39,691 bases of DNA from an uncultured Fibrobacter sp. (GCA_946183925.1 CAMHDS010000013.1:1-39691), one strand, 5' to 3'. Shown: positions 15,343-22,129, counted from the stretch's first letter. Notes: a model not told the origin generated them from the sequence alone. A program made the numbers and translations.

Positions 15343-15624
15343 TTAGGCGGAAATGATGGAGAGGGCTTTCTCCACCGCCTTCAATTGCTTCTCATCTGCA
15401 CAGACTGTATAGACCTCATTGAGATTGGCATTGACAATGCTCACAAGGTATGCGGAGAACCTTGCATACTCCCTCTTGGAGATGGCACAGCAGGCTTTGG
15501 AAAAGAGTTCATACAAAGCCGCCGTCTGGTAGTCGGAGGGCATATAGTAGCCTCCGCCTTGTGCAATGGCATTGCGGGTGTAGGCAATAACCTTCTTCAC
15601 GGCGTTAATCTGTCTCTTGTTCAT
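15343..15624 (-). CDS. hypothetical helical protein, 93 aa
   Basis: Begins MNKRQINAVKKVIAYTRNAIAQGGGYYMPSDYQTAALYELFSKACC and appears all-helical. No family recognised. The leader upstream carries three GGACAA words, and the start at 15624 follows AAAGGACAAGAGAAG. First gene of the unit with 15147 and 14963. Confidence 0.75.
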   Translation of the reverse strand: MNKRQINAVKKVIAYTRNAIAQGGGYYMPSDYQTAALYELFSKACCAISKREYARFSAYLVSIVNANLNEVYTVCADEKQLKAVEKALSIISA

Positions 15625-15685
15625 CTTCTCTTGTCCTTTCTTTTTTGTCCTTGTCCTTTTAGCCCTTCCGTGGGCTACGGCGCAT

Positions 15686-15714
15686 AGTATATCAAAACGG
15701 CGGACGGCTTGCAA
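15686..15714 (-). promoter_or_regulatory. cassette promoter, unit 14963-15624
   Basis: -35 TTGCAA, 17 nt, TGATATACT, preceded by TTACCCCC. Leader hairpin AGCCC-ACGGAA-GGGCT at 15661-15676. Confidence 0.88.
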
Positions 15715-15725
15715 GGGGGTAAATG

Positions 15726-15780
15726 AAAAAATAATAAAATCCCCTTGCCGTGTTTTGGGGAGGTAAAATGGGCAAGGGGA
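15726..15780 (-). terminator. intrinsic terminator after 15820-16476
   Basis: Nine-base stem CCCCTTGCC/GGCAAGGGG (15771-15779 with 15741-15749) followed by ATTTTATTATTTTTT. Confidence 0.85.
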
Positions 15781-15819
15781 AAGGGGTTGGCTGCACAGCC
15801 GATTTGTCTGGAAGTCCGC

Positions 15820-16476
15820 CTAGGGATTGTCGGCTACGCCTTGTGATGGTTTCGGCTTGCCCATTGTGAAACCCTCCGTGTCCCTCTTTGACTTGCGGGA
15901 AAGTTCCTCCTCCCATTCTCCGCTAGAGGATAGGGCATCAAATGAGTCCACCACGGCAAGGCATTGGCTTCGGAAGCGGGTAATCTTGAGGAGCTTGGAC
16001 TCATCGTCCTTTCGGGAATAGGTTATAATGCGGTATTGCAACCGCATCTTTGCAAAGCGCTTGTGCATGAAGGTAGAGACGGCACCGCAAACGGGGCATA
16101 GAGCCGTCTTGCTTGCTTTCCAACGATGGATAGAGAGAAGGGCGGGGGAGGCGTTGCGGCACGACTCACATAGGTTAGTTGCGGTATCTGGGCGGTGTGT
16201 CCATGTACCCTCAACAAGCCATGTGACAGACTTCCAATCCTCCACGGGCGACGGAGTGCCGTAGTCCTCCACGTTGTAGAATCTCCTTTGCTTGCGGGGC
16301 AGGATGTCATCCCGTTTCCTGTCGGTTACGGGTTCGTGCTTGAAGTCCCGTATTACATTGAGGACTTGCCTTTGCGAAGGCCCGAAGTCCCGTTTGATTT
16401 CGTCCACTTGGGCGAAGGTGTGCGGGGCGATAGCAAGAGCCGCCGCAAGGGTTATTAGGTGTGTTGTGTGTGTCAT
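15820..16476 (-). CDS. exported zinc-ribbon protein, 218 aa, leaderless mRNA
   Basis: MTHTTHLITLAAALAIAPHTFA-QVDE is a signal peptide with a plausible cleavage after residue 22. Two CxxC pairs (C103/C106 and C127/C130) 20 residues apart form a zinc-ribbon pattern; the C-terminal third is Ser/Arg/Lys-rich. The function of an exported zinc ribbon here is unknown. The ATG at 16476 is only 7 nt after the -10 box, so the transcript should start at or next to the ATG. Single-gene unit closed by a strong terminator. Confidence 0.8.
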   Translation of the reverse strand: MTHTTHLITLAAALAIAPHTFAQVDEIKRDFGPSQRQVLNVIRDFKHEPVTDRKRDDILPRKQRRFYNVEDYGTPSPVEDWKSVTWLVEGTWTHRPDTATNLCESCRNASPALLSIHRWKASKTALCPVCGAVSTFMHKRFAKMRLQYRIITYSRKDDESKLLKITRFRSQCLAVVDSFDALSSSGEWEEELSRKSKRDTEGFTMGKPKPSQGVADNP

Positions 16477-16483
16477 GGCGGAT

Positions 16484-16512
16484 AGTATATCACGGTCGGT
16501 CTGGATTGTGAA
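16484..16512 (-). promoter_or_regulatory. promoter of the exported zinc-ribbon gene, no leader
   Basis: -35 TTCACA, 17 nt, TGATATACT, preceded by CTTCCCCC. Seven nt separate the -10 from the ATG. Confidence 0.8.
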
Positions 16513-16527
16513 GGGGGAAGTGAGGAA

Positions 16528-16560
16528 TAAAAAAAGCCCCTCCCAAACGGGGGAGGGGCG
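16528..16560 (-). terminator. intrinsic terminator after 16596-16874
   Basis: Nine-base perfect stem GCCCCTCCC/GGGAGGGGC followed by TTTTTTTATT on the minus strand. Confidence 0.88.
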
Positions 16561-16595
16561 GACTTGACTTCTGGTCAAATGGTTTGGTTGTTAGG

Positions 16596-16874
16596 TTAGG
16601 CACAGAGAACCTTCATCGTCTCTGCGGGGAGTACCGCCCATTCGTCCTTGTCGTGGCGAATGCCGATGGTATAGCGGTGGCTAGTGGCGAGGCAATAGGC
16701 ACTCACAAGGGTCTCCCTTGCATAGACTTCCCAATGCCCAGTCTTGTCATTGTACCACTTCAAATCCCTTTCGGTCACTTCGTCAACGCGATAGAGGATT
16801 GTGCTTAATCCTTTAGCCACATCGTCCTTGTTGAAGATGTAATCGCCAACATTGATTTTGACTTTGCCGTTCAT
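16596..16874 (-). CDS. hypothetical protein, 92 aa
   Basis: Beta-rich from the start (KVKINVGDYIFNKDD), then STILYRVDEVTERDLKWYNDKTGHWEVYARETL, a sequence like a small SH3-type barrel, ending in a helix. AAGGAAAGGACAAAAGAA precedes the ATG, so the GGACAA word also occurs between cistrons. Second gene after the 36-aa membrane peptide. Confidence 0.75.
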   Translation of the reverse strand: MNGKVKINVGDYIFNKDDVAKGLSTILYRVDEVTERDLKWYNDKTGHWEVYARETLVSAYCLATSHRYTIGIRHDKDEWAVLPAETMKVLCA

Positions 16875-16893
16875 TTCTTTTGTCCTTTCCTTG

Positions 16894-17004
16894 TTAGATG
16901 TTTGCGAAGAAGACCCAGAGGGCCATCACCACGATGAACAGGGTCGTAAGGGTAGCGACCCTATTGAGGTTAATCACTTCGTTGCTATCGTTGTAGTTGT
17001 TCAT
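16894..17004 (-). CDS. small membrane peptide, 36 aa
   Basis: MNNYNDSNEVINLNRVATLTTLFIVVMALWVFFANI: a polar N-terminus then one membrane segment to the end. The start at 17004 directly follows the leader with three GGACAA/AGACAA words; the longer frame would translate the promoter. Function unknown. Confidence 0.72.
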   Translation of the reverse strand: MNNYNDSNEVINLNRVATLTTLFIVVMALWVFFANI

Positions 17005-17060
17005 CTTTGTTGTCCTTGTCTTTGTCCTTGCTTCGGGCCTCATTGCCCTTGACGCCGCAT

Positions 17061-17089
17061 AGTATAGCAAACCTTCGTTCGTATTGCAA
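17061..17089 (-). promoter_or_regulatory. cassette promoter, unit 16596-17004
   Basis: -35 TTGCAA, 17 nt, TGCTATACT, preceded by TTACCCCA. Leader hairpin GGGC-AATGAG-GCCC at 17035-17048. Confidence 0.88.
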
Positions 17090-17117
17090 TGGGGTAATGC
17101 AATTTTTTTTATTTTTT

Positions 17118-17777
17118 TCAGAGGGTGTCTTGGGTGCATTCCTCTACCCTCTTAAGGTAATCGTCAAGAGATTCGTCAAAGGGGGAGTCTGGGGGCGGCT
17201 TCGTCATTGAGCCAGAGGGCATCCACCTCTCTCCATCCACCGTATGCCATCCGTTGTAGGGTATCCACCGCTCAATCCTACCGCCCTCCGTCTCCCTCAC
17301 AACTGCTTTCGTGAGGTCTGGAAGGGGAAGCATCGACGCCGCCAGTCCGCACACTTCCTCGAAGGGATGATGCAGGAAGTAGTCCTCAAACGGCATCCCT
17401 CCGTAGAAGTAGTCCTCCTTGTCGGACATCTCATAGTAGAGAACTCCGTCCACCACGGTTGCATAGGCTTTATGCCCCTTGCCGTGCCTCTGCTGCTCCC
17501 CGAACTCCCGAAGGTATCGTGCATAGGTGTCTGGGTCAATCCGCCCTTGAAGGAAGAGGGTGTCAATGTTCATCCCCTCCCCGCTCTTGCGGCAATAGCC
17601 CATCCTCTTGCCATTGACGCTTTCCCCCAATCCATCCAGAGACTTGTGGCGGGCATAGTATTTGCGGACTGCCCCTCTGGTGACACCGACAATCGCCCCT
17701 ATCTGTGAGAAGGTCAGTCTCTTTCCCTTGAACCACACCCTCTTCGGTGGCATTCCAGAGTGCTTCCGCTTCCGCAT
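17118..17777 (-). CDS. helix-turn-helix DNA-binding protein, 219 aa
   Basis: Residues 21-46 (LTFSQIGAIVGVTRGAVRKYYARHKS) form a typical helix-turn-helix, preceded by a basic arm (RKRKHSGMPPKRVWFKGKR). The remaining 170 residues are unrecognised, with aromatic-rich stretches (EDYFYGGMPFEDYFLHHPFEE). It could be a regulator or a DNA-recognition subunit. A TTG 21 nt upstream is in frame but has poor spacing, so the ATG at 17777 is preferred. Last gene of the seven-gene unit from 19474. Confidence 0.72.
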   Translation of the reverse strand: MRKRKHSGMPPKRVWFKGKRLTFSQIGAIVGVTRGAVRKYYARHKSLDGLGESVNGKRMGYCRKSGEGMNIDTLFLQGRIDPDTYARYLREFGEQQRHGKGHKAYATVVDGVLYYEMSDKEDYFYGGMPFEDYFLHHPFEEVCGLAASMLPLPDLTKAVVRETEGGRIERWIPYNGWHTVDGERWMPSGSMTKPPPDSPFDESLDDYLKRVEECTQDTL

Positions 17778-17790
17778 AAAGGGTGCTTCC

Positions 17791-18144
17791 CTATGCAACC
17801 TTCTCCGCCGCCAGTTCGTCTATGGCGTATGCCTTGGCGAAGTTCGGGTAAATGCCTTGGAGTGCGGCAATCTCCACGGGAATCTGCCTCTCCCCGTAGG
17901 CATCCTTGAAGGTGGCATAGCCCTCCTCCACAAAACAACGGGCGGCAAGCTTCGTGCCGATTCGCCCGTCTGGGTAGTGAAGCATGAAGTCCGCCAGAAT
18001 GATTCTGTTGCCCCATTGGTCTGTGGGCTTGATTTCTGAACGGACTGTCATAGTTCCGCCGAGCATCCGCGGGAAGTCCGGGGATGAACGGAGTCGGTAG
18101 GTTGCCCCGTTGCGGAATCGCATAATGAATGGGTCTGTCTGCAT
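17791..18144 (-). CDS. hypothetical protein, 117 aa
   Basis: Contains basic strands (MRFRNGATYRLRSSPDF), then NRIILADFMLHYPDG and a helical end (FAKAYAIDELAAEKVA). No family recognised. GAGG lies 9 nt before the ATG. Cotranscribed with the HTH gene 13 bp downstream. Confidence 0.72.
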   Translation of the reverse strand: MQTDPFIMRFRNGATYRLRSSPDFPRMLGGTMTVRSEIKPTDQWGNRIILADFMLHYPDGRIGTKLAARCFVEEGYATFKDAYGERQIPVEIAALQGIYPNFAKAYAIDELAAEKVA

Positions 18145-18154
18145 CGTGTGTACC

Positions 18155-18274
18155 TCACTTTCTCTTGCATGACAAAACTACATGCTTCCAATGCTTCCGC
18201 ATGAGCCGCCGTTTCTGCTTTGCCGTAGTAGTCGGGGCAAAGTATTTCTTCGGAATGTCAATGTTCACCCTCAT
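18155..18274 (-). CDS. small basic protein, 39 aa
   Basis: ATG at 18274 overlaps the stop of the upstream gene as ATGA, with GAGGAGG 6 nt before it. The sequence MRVNIDIPKKYFAPTTTAKQKRRLMRKHWKHVVLSCKRK is very basic and may bind RNA or DNA. The strong Shine-Dalgarno and tight overlap make it a real gene. Confidence 0.72.
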   Translation of the reverse strand: MRVNIDIPKKYFAPTTTAKQKRRLMRKHWKHVVLSCKRK

Positions 18275-18591
18275 GACCGCCCTCCTCTCTTCTTGGGTTT
18301 CCAGAATCCGCCCTTGTCCTCTACATCATCGTAGGAATCAAAGATTAGGGTAATGCCGTATTCAGAGTTGAAGGAGCAGTAGAAAGCCCCGTAGAACTCC
18401 GCAAGGGACTTGTTTGTGAAGTGGTGATTTCGGTAGTCCGCAATCTTGCGGTTGAATTCAACGTTAACATCATCGTCCCCCGCCGCAAAGTATACATCTA
18501 TTGGACAGATGGTTTTCGCATGGGGTGCCATAGCCCGAATCTGGTCGGCTATCCACTCCTCAAAAGTCAAGAATGCAATAGGCTTCTTCAT
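18271..18591 (-). CDS. hypothetical protein, 106 aa
   Basis: Begins MKKPIAFLTFEEWIADQIRAMAPHAKTICPIDVYFAAGDDDVNVEF, an alpha/beta protein ending in a basic tail (WKPKKRGGRS). AAGGA lies 7 nt before the ATG. It is separated from the upstream gene by a perfect GC-rich hairpin (18620-18661). No family recognised. Confidence 0.75.
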   Translation of the reverse strand: MKKPIAFLTFEEWIADQIRAMAPHAKTICPIDVYFAAGDDDVNVEFNRKIADYRNHHFTNKSLAEFYGAFYCSFNSEYGITLIFDSYDDVEDKGGFWKPKKRGGRS

Positions 18592-18619
18592 CGTGCCGTC
18601 CTTGTGGTTGAAAGGTAAT

Positions 18620-18661
18620 GGGGGGCGGAAGAGGAGATAGGGAGGGGAACTTCCGCCCCCC
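18620..18661 (-). other. intercistronic hairpin without T-tract
   Basis: Perfect 12 bp stem GGGGGGCGGAAG/CTTCCGCCCCCC between 18670-18960 and 18271-18591. No T run follows and no promoter is visible behind it, so read-through is needed to express 18271-18591. Confidence 0.6.
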
Positions 18662-18669
18662 TAAATCGG

Positions 18670-18960
18670 TTAGGCAACCTTCGCCGTGCGGTAGGTGTCC
18701 CACATCCAGTTGAACTTGGAGACTTCGCCCTTGAGGTTCTTCGCAAGCCAGTCAATGAGGGCGATTTCCACTTCGTCCTCCGTGACTGTGAAGTAGCCCG
18801 TCCCGTCCTTGCCGCAGAGGGCGCGGATTTCAGAGGCAGGGATGTTAACCGTGAGCCACTTGGGGCCTTTGAAGTCGGCATCCTTGTACTCAATGCGGTT
18901 GAAGTCAATCTCAAGCCCCATGGAGTTGCCGAGGGTGATTGTTTCGTTTGTCGTGTCCAT
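18670..18960 (-). CDS. hypothetical protein, 96 aa
   Basis: Begins MDTTNETITLGNSMGLEIDFNRIEYKDADFKGPKWLTVNIPASEIRALCGKDG; beta-rich at first, then an acidic helical half (EDEVEIALIDWLAKNL). The start at 18960 follows AGAGGACAAAGAA. A CAA-rich unstructured stretch (CGACAACAACAACACTACAA) separates it from the preceding hairpin. Function unknown. Confidence 0.74.
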   Translation of the reverse strand: MDTTNETITLGNSMGLEIDFNRIEYKDADFKGPKWLTVNIPASEIRALCGKDGTGYFTVTEDEVEIALIDWLAKNLKGEVSKFNWMWDTYRTAKVA

Positions 18961-19003
18961 TTCTTTGTCCTCTTTGTTGTAGTGTTGTTGTTGTCGGTTT
19001 GTT

Positions 19004-19031
19004 GTGTGAGGAGGGATAGCCCCCCCACACA
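19004..19031 (-). other. intercistronic hairpin without T-tract
   Basis: GTGTG and a run of G pair with a C-rich arm ending in CACAC, between 19043-19318 and 18670-18960, followed by CAA repeats instead of T. Imperfect stem. Confidence 0.45.
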
Positions 19032-19042
19032 CCACTTGTTTA

Positions 19043-19318
19043 TTACTTATCTTCCCCTATTTCCAACATTCTGCGGTAAGTCTCATTCGGGTCGGTACTC
19101 TCTCCGTGCCAACCGATATTTCCGTGAAGCCCGAAAAGCACCTTGCCCCCCTTGACCATCGCTTCAAAGTAAAGCCAGTTAGGATTGAAATCGGGCTTTC
19201 TAAGGATAAACCAAGTTTCCTTATCATCCCCTTCTCCGATAACATCATAAAAGGTGATTTCGGCACCTTCCATAACCGTGCCTTTGATTGCGGTCTCTAC
19301 TAACTCTTTTTCGTTCAT
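19043..19318 (-). CDS. hypothetical protein, 91 aa
   Basis: Begins MNEKELVETAIKGTVMEGAEITFYDVIGEGDDKETWFILRKPDFN, a helix then beta strands, with FGLHGNIGWHGESTDPNETYRRML toward the end. Resembles small phage proteins of unknown role. AAGGGACAAAGCA precedes the ATG. Second gene of the 19474 unit. Confidence 0.74.
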   Translation of the reverse strand: MNEKELVETAIKGTVMEGAEITFYDVIGEGDDKETWFILRKPDFNPNWLYFEAMVKGGKVLFGLHGNIGWHGESTDPNETYRRMLEIGEDK

Positions 19319-19339
19319 TGCTTTGTCCCTTCTTGTCTG

Positions 19340-19474
19340 TCACTTGCAAAGATAGGCGATTCCCACAACGGCGGAACCGCAGACCGCCACTACCCACAAG
19401 GGGAGAGTGAGCAGAATGCCCTCAAGCATCATGCTAACCACATTTTCAATTGCATCCATGACTTTGTTCTTCAT
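19340..19474 (-). CDS. 44-aa membrane protein, copy 1 of a duplicated gene
   Basis: MKNKVMDAIENVVSMMLEGILLTLPLWVVAVCGSAVVGIAYLCK: an amphipathic N-terminal helix and one long membrane segment (about 16-41). It differs from 21673-21807 at only five positions, almost all conservative, so the two come from a recent duplication under selection. Both open their operon behind the same type of leader. Confidence 0.8.
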   Translation of the reverse strand: MKNKVMDAIENVVSMMLEGILLTLPLWVVAVCGSAVVGIAYLCK

Positions 19475-19533
19475 TGTCTTTGTCCTTTTCTTTGTCTTTG
19501 TCCTTGCGGGGCCTTGTTGTCCCAACGCCGAGT

Positions 19534-19562
19534 AGTATATCAAACTTCCGTTTGGATTGCAA
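19534..19562 (-). promoter_or_regulatory. cassette promoter, unit 17118-19474
   Basis: -35 TTGCAA, 17 nt, TGATATACT, preceded by TTCCCCTC. Leader stem-loop of the GGGACAACAAGGCCCC class, then GGACAA words. Confidence 0.87.
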
Positions 19563-19582
19563 GAGGGGAATTGAAAAAAATT

Positions 19583-19618
19583 GAAAAAAGTTTTGGGCGG
19601 GTGTTCTGCCGCCCGCCC
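19583..19618 (-). terminator. intrinsic terminator after 19642-20055
   Basis: Seven-base stem GGGCGGG/CCCGCCC followed by AAAACTTTTTTC. Confidence 0.78.
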
Positions 19619-19641
19619 GCTCCCTTTCCGTAGCCCTCCCC

Positions 19642-20055
19642 TCACATCTGCGACCGCAGTTCCCGTATGCTATCCCGCATCTTGTCAATAGTCACGGTAA
19701 GGGGTTCGTCAAGTTCCTTTTCAATCCAAGGGTTCTGGAGAAAACGGCGGATGGCCCCTTCTATGCTCTTCAAGTGGTTCTTAAAAGTGTCATAGTGGTT
19801 CCCCTCCCATTTGATAGGGCGAAGTGGGTAGTAGGTTGCTTTCGTGAAGTCCCAATCATCCTTTCGGCTTCCGACCTCTTCCCGAAGGTTCCAAGCCTCC
19901 GCCGCAAGGTTTTGGAGTTCGTACACAACCGCCCCGAAGGGGTCAAAAGCCGTCCACATGGCAACAAGGTTCAAGACCTTGCGGTGTATGTTCATGGCGG
20001 CATAAAGCCCCCGAAGTTCCACATCGCCAGTTTCGTTTTCCTTGTTCGCTTCCAT
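19642..20055 (-). CDS. hypothetical helical protein, 137 aa
   Basis: Mostly helical: LYAAMNIHRKVLNLVAMWTAFDPFGAVVYELQNLAAEAWNLREEVG, and a C-terminal coil (TVTIDKMRDSIRELRSQM). No motif recognised. AAAGGATAGAAG precedes the ATG. Separated from 20139-20534 by a 10 bp perfect hairpin. Confidence 0.74.
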   Translation of the reverse strand: MEANKENETGDVELRGLYAAMNIHRKVLNLVAMWTAFDPFGAVVYELQNLAAEAWNLREEVGSRKDDWDFTKATYYPLRPIKWEGNHYDTFKNHLKSIEGAIRRFLQNPWIEKELDEPLTVTIDKMRDSIRELRSQM

Positions 20056-20093
20056 CTTCTATCCTTTCTTTGTCTGGTTCTCTTGTGGTGTTC

Positions 20094-20129
20094 GGGGAAG
20101 GGGTCGGCGGTTGCCGTTGCCCCTTCCCC
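20094..20129 (-). other. intercistronic hairpin without T-tract
   Basis: Perfect 10 bp stem GGGGAAGGGG/CCCCTTCCCC between two cistrons of one unit, followed by CA-rich sequence and the next Shine-Dalgarno site rather than T residues. Confidence 0.6.
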
Positions 20130-20138
20130 TCTTTCGGC

Positions 20139-20534
20139 TTATGCCGCCTTGCGGTTGAACTTGTCCGCTACCGCAAAAACTTCGTCAAGAGTGACGGGTT
20201 CCAACTTGCACCATGCCGCCTTGCCCTTCCATTCGGCATTGTTGCGGGCATGGAAAGCGGCAAGGTGATTGCCCGTGGTGACGGAATAGCCGCAAAGGGG
20301 CTTGTCGTTCCAACCCTCAATTTCGCCCTCAAAGAAGGCTTCATCGTAAAGGCGGAACATACGGGCGGTTCCGTTTGCGGTGACATGGGCGGCAACCGCC
20401 GTATCATAGGAAACAAGCACCTCCACAACGGCGGCGCCAATGGTGAAGGTCTTGACCTTCGCCCGTCCGTAGAAAGACTTGCGGCTAGAATAGGTCGCAA
20501 GGTTCTCAACTTTGATTGCATTGATGTTGCTCAT
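20139..20534 (-). CDS. hypothetical protein, 131 aa
   Basis: Begins MSNINAIKVENLATYSSRKSFYGRAKVKTFTIGAAVVEVLVSYDTAVAAHV; a beta-rich protein with a C-terminal helix (LDEVFAVADKFNRKAA). No family recognised. The start at 20534 follows AAAGGACAAAACC. First gene of a two-gene unit. Confidence 0.75.
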   Translation of the reverse strand: MSNINAIKVENLATYSSRKSFYGRAKVKTFTIGAAVVEVLVSYDTAVAAHVTANGTARMFRLYDEAFFEGEIEGWNDKPLCGYSVTTGNHLAAFHARNNAEWKGKAAWCKLEPVTLDEVFAVADKFNRKAA

Positions 20535-20593
20535 GGTTTTGTCCTTTCTTTTGTCCTTGTCCTTGTTTCGCCTTCCACGCGGAAAGCACCCAT

Positions 20594-20622
20594 AGTATAC
20601 CATATCCACGACCGCCTTGCAA
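20594..20622 (-). promoter_or_regulatory. cassette promoter, unit 19642-20534
   Basis: -35 TTGCAA, 17 nt, TGGTATACT, preceded by TTACCCCC and an A/T run. Leader hairpin TTCC-GCGT-GGAA at 20573-20584. Confidence 0.88.
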
Positions 20623-20710
20623 GGGGGTAATGAAAGATTTTTTATTTTTTTTTGGAGTGGGTGGAAATGGGCATCTGGACGGGCGGGCTGCATGGGTGAA
20701 TGGGTGCGGA

Positions 20711-20726
20711 TGTTCCACGTGGAAAT
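20711..20726. other. parS-like partition site
   Basis: TGTTCCACGTGGAAAT matches the ParB/Spo0J target TGTTCCACGTGGAACA at 14 of 16 positions, including the full 12 bp palindrome. It lies in non-coding DNA between a terminator and a promoter. No ParA or ParB gene is visible in this window. Confidence 0.55.
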
Positions 20727-20746
20727 GCTAGGCGGAATCGTAGGTA

Positions 20747-20782
20747 TGAAAAGGGGGCGGCGGGTTTTATCCCGTCCGCCCC
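20747..20782 (-). terminator. intrinsic terminator after 20816-21118
   Basis: Stem GGGGCGGACGGG/CCCGCCGCCCC (one mismatch) with a short A/T loop, then CTTTTCAT. Confidence 0.78.
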
Positions 20783-20815
20783 GTGCATTGTTGCTAGCTT
20801 CGTGGTATGGGGAAA

Positions 20816-21118
20816 TCAAACCATCGGAAGGGAGAAGTCCGCCCCGTCCTCAATTCCGTACTCCGCCTTGAGTGCTTCCCACATAAGGAAGCAAGCCTTG
20901 CAGGCGGATTCGTTCCGTGCATCGCAGCACCCCGTGTTGTATCGCATCGCCATCTGGCGGACGAACGGGAGGATGATTCTGGACACGAACGCCTGGTTGA
21001 GAGTGCGGTGCATTGAGCATAGATGTTGCACAATGTACTCCGCATCCTCTTGTCCGCCGAACTGGTTGACGGCACGCTCCATAGCCTTTGCCGCCGTCTC
21101 TGCATTCTCACTTGCCAT
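20816..21118 (-). CDS. hypothetical protein, 100 aa
   Basis: Helical protein (ENAETAAKAMERAVNQFGGQEDAEYIVQHLCSMHRTLNQAFVSRI) with several cysteines (TGCCDARNESACKACFLMW) that could bind metal. AGAGGA lies 9 nt before the ATG. Last gene of the unit opened by the second 44-aa membrane gene. Confidence 0.74.
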   Translation of the reverse strand: MASENAETAAKAMERAVNQFGGQEDAEYIVQHLCSMHRTLNQAFVSRIILPFVRQMAMRYNTGCCDARNESACKACFLMWEALKAEYGIEDGADFSLPMV

Positions 21119-21155
21119 TTGTCATTGTCCTCTCTTGTAGGCTTGTTTAGGCTAT

Positions 21156-21186
21156 GGGCTAGGGGGCAGACAATCCCCGCTAGCCC
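21156..21186 (-). other. intercistronic hairpin without T-tract
   Basis: Seven-base stem GGGCTAG/CTAGCCC with an inner GGGG/CCCC pairing, between 21203-21649 and 20816-21118. Confidence 0.55.
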
Positions 21187-21202
21187 TTTCGCCGTGTTGT
21201 TG

Positions 21203-21649
21203 TCAAATCGCTTCGTACCGCTCTTTAATGAGCCACCCGAAGTCACCAAACACCTTGAGGGCGTCATCGGTAAGGGGCGGCAGTTCCGCTTTCGTGACGG
21301 GGGTAATCTTCACTTCCGTAATCTTGCCCTCAATGTCCTTCCAAGTGCGGGGCTTGCCGTCCGCAAGGCACATTTCAATGGTATCGCACAAATCGTCCGT
21401 GTTCCTCTGCCAATGCTCCCAAGCATCGCAACAAAGCCGCTCCGCAACGCATTGGAGGTCATCGGAAAGGAATTGCCCATCTACCCCGCCCAACACGGGG
21501 CCAATGACGGGTTGCTTGTCCATGATATGCTCTTCGTAATACTTGCGGTATTCCTCATTGTCCTCAAACGGCTCTTTGTAGTTGGGGCTATACCACTCCG
21601 TAAAGCACCCTTCCAGTTTCACCGCCACTATGTCATTAGGATTGCTCAT
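21203..21649 (-). CDS. hypothetical acidic protein, 148 aa
   Basis: Begins MSNPNDIVAVKLEGCFTEWYSPNYKEPFEDNEEYRKYYEEHIMDKQP; overall acidic, with a central helical region (CVAERLCCDAWEHWQRNTDDLCDTIEMCL) and a basic/beta end. No family recognised. The start at 21649 follows AAAGGACAAGAGAAG. Confidence 0.75.
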   Translation of the reverse strand: MSNPNDIVAVKLEGCFTEWYSPNYKEPFEDNEEYRKYYEEHIMDKQPVIGPVLGGVDGQFLSDDLQCVAERLCCDAWEHWQRNTDDLCDTIEMCLADGKPRTWKDIEGKITEVKITPVTKAELPPLTDDALKVFGDFGWLIKERYEAI

Positions 21650-21672
21650 CTTCTCTTGTCCTTTCTTGTTTG

Positions 21673-21807
21673 TCACTTGCAGAGATAGGCAATGCCGACA
21701 ACGGCAGAGCCGCCGATTGCCACTACCCACAAGGGAAGCGTGAGCAAAATGCCCTCTAGCATCATGCTAACCGCATTCTCTACCGCATCCATGACTTTGC
21801 TTTTCAT
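21673..21807 (-). CDS. 44-aa membrane protein, copy 2 of a duplicated gene
   Basis: MKSKVMDAVENAVSMMLEGILLTLPLWVVAIGGSAVVGIAYLCK: 39 of 44 residues match 19340-19474, with the membrane segment at about 16-41 almost unchanged. The retained Cys-Lys end and short amphipathic start suggest a conserved role in the membrane. First gene of the unit ending at 20816. Confidence 0.8.
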   Translation of the reverse strand: MKSKVMDAVENAVSMMLEGILLTLPLWVVAIGGSAVVGIAYLCK

Positions 21808-21865
21808 TGTCTTGTCCTTTCTTTGTCTTTGTCCTTGTTTCGCCCTTTCGTGGGCTTCGGCGCAT

Positions 21866-21894
21866 AGTATAGCAAATCTCCGTCCGCCTTGCAA
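21866..21894 (-). promoter_or_regulatory. cassette promoter, unit 20816-21807
   Basis: -35 TTGCAA, 17 nt, TGCTATACT, preceded by a C run. Leader hairpin GCCC-ACGAAA-GGGC at 21842-21855. Confidence 0.88.
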
Positions 21895-22071
21895 GGGGGG
21901 GAATTGAAAAAAGTTTAACTTTTTTTCTGGCGGGGTTGAAGGGCTAGAGAATCGGCTAGGTCGGACTAGCGGAATCGCTAGCCGTCTGGACAGTCTGGCG
22001 GGCGCGGAAGGACTTGGGGCGGGATGAGTTAGGCTTGAGCGACTCCAGGAGCCTTGAGAGACTCCAGAATG
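21895..22071. other. gene-free spacer with a conserved hairpin
   Basis: No gene in 21808-22129 apart from promoter, leader and terminator. Near the promoter is AAAAAAGTTTAACTTTTTT-like AT palindrome. 21944-21964 matches 28763-28783 in 19 of 21 positions, and 21966-21981 folds as CTAGCG-GAAT-CGCTAG. Confidence 0.55.
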
Positions 22072-22102
22072 CAAGAAGGGCGGCGGGTGTGTCCCGTCGC
22101 CC
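22072..22102 (-). terminator. probable terminator after 22130-22561
   Basis: Ten-base stem GGGCGACGGG/CCCGCCGCCC (one mismatch) followed by TTCTTGCATT; the T-tract is weak. Confidence 0.6.
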
Positions 22103-22129
22103 TCCGTGGCTTTCTCTCCCCTCCCTTGG

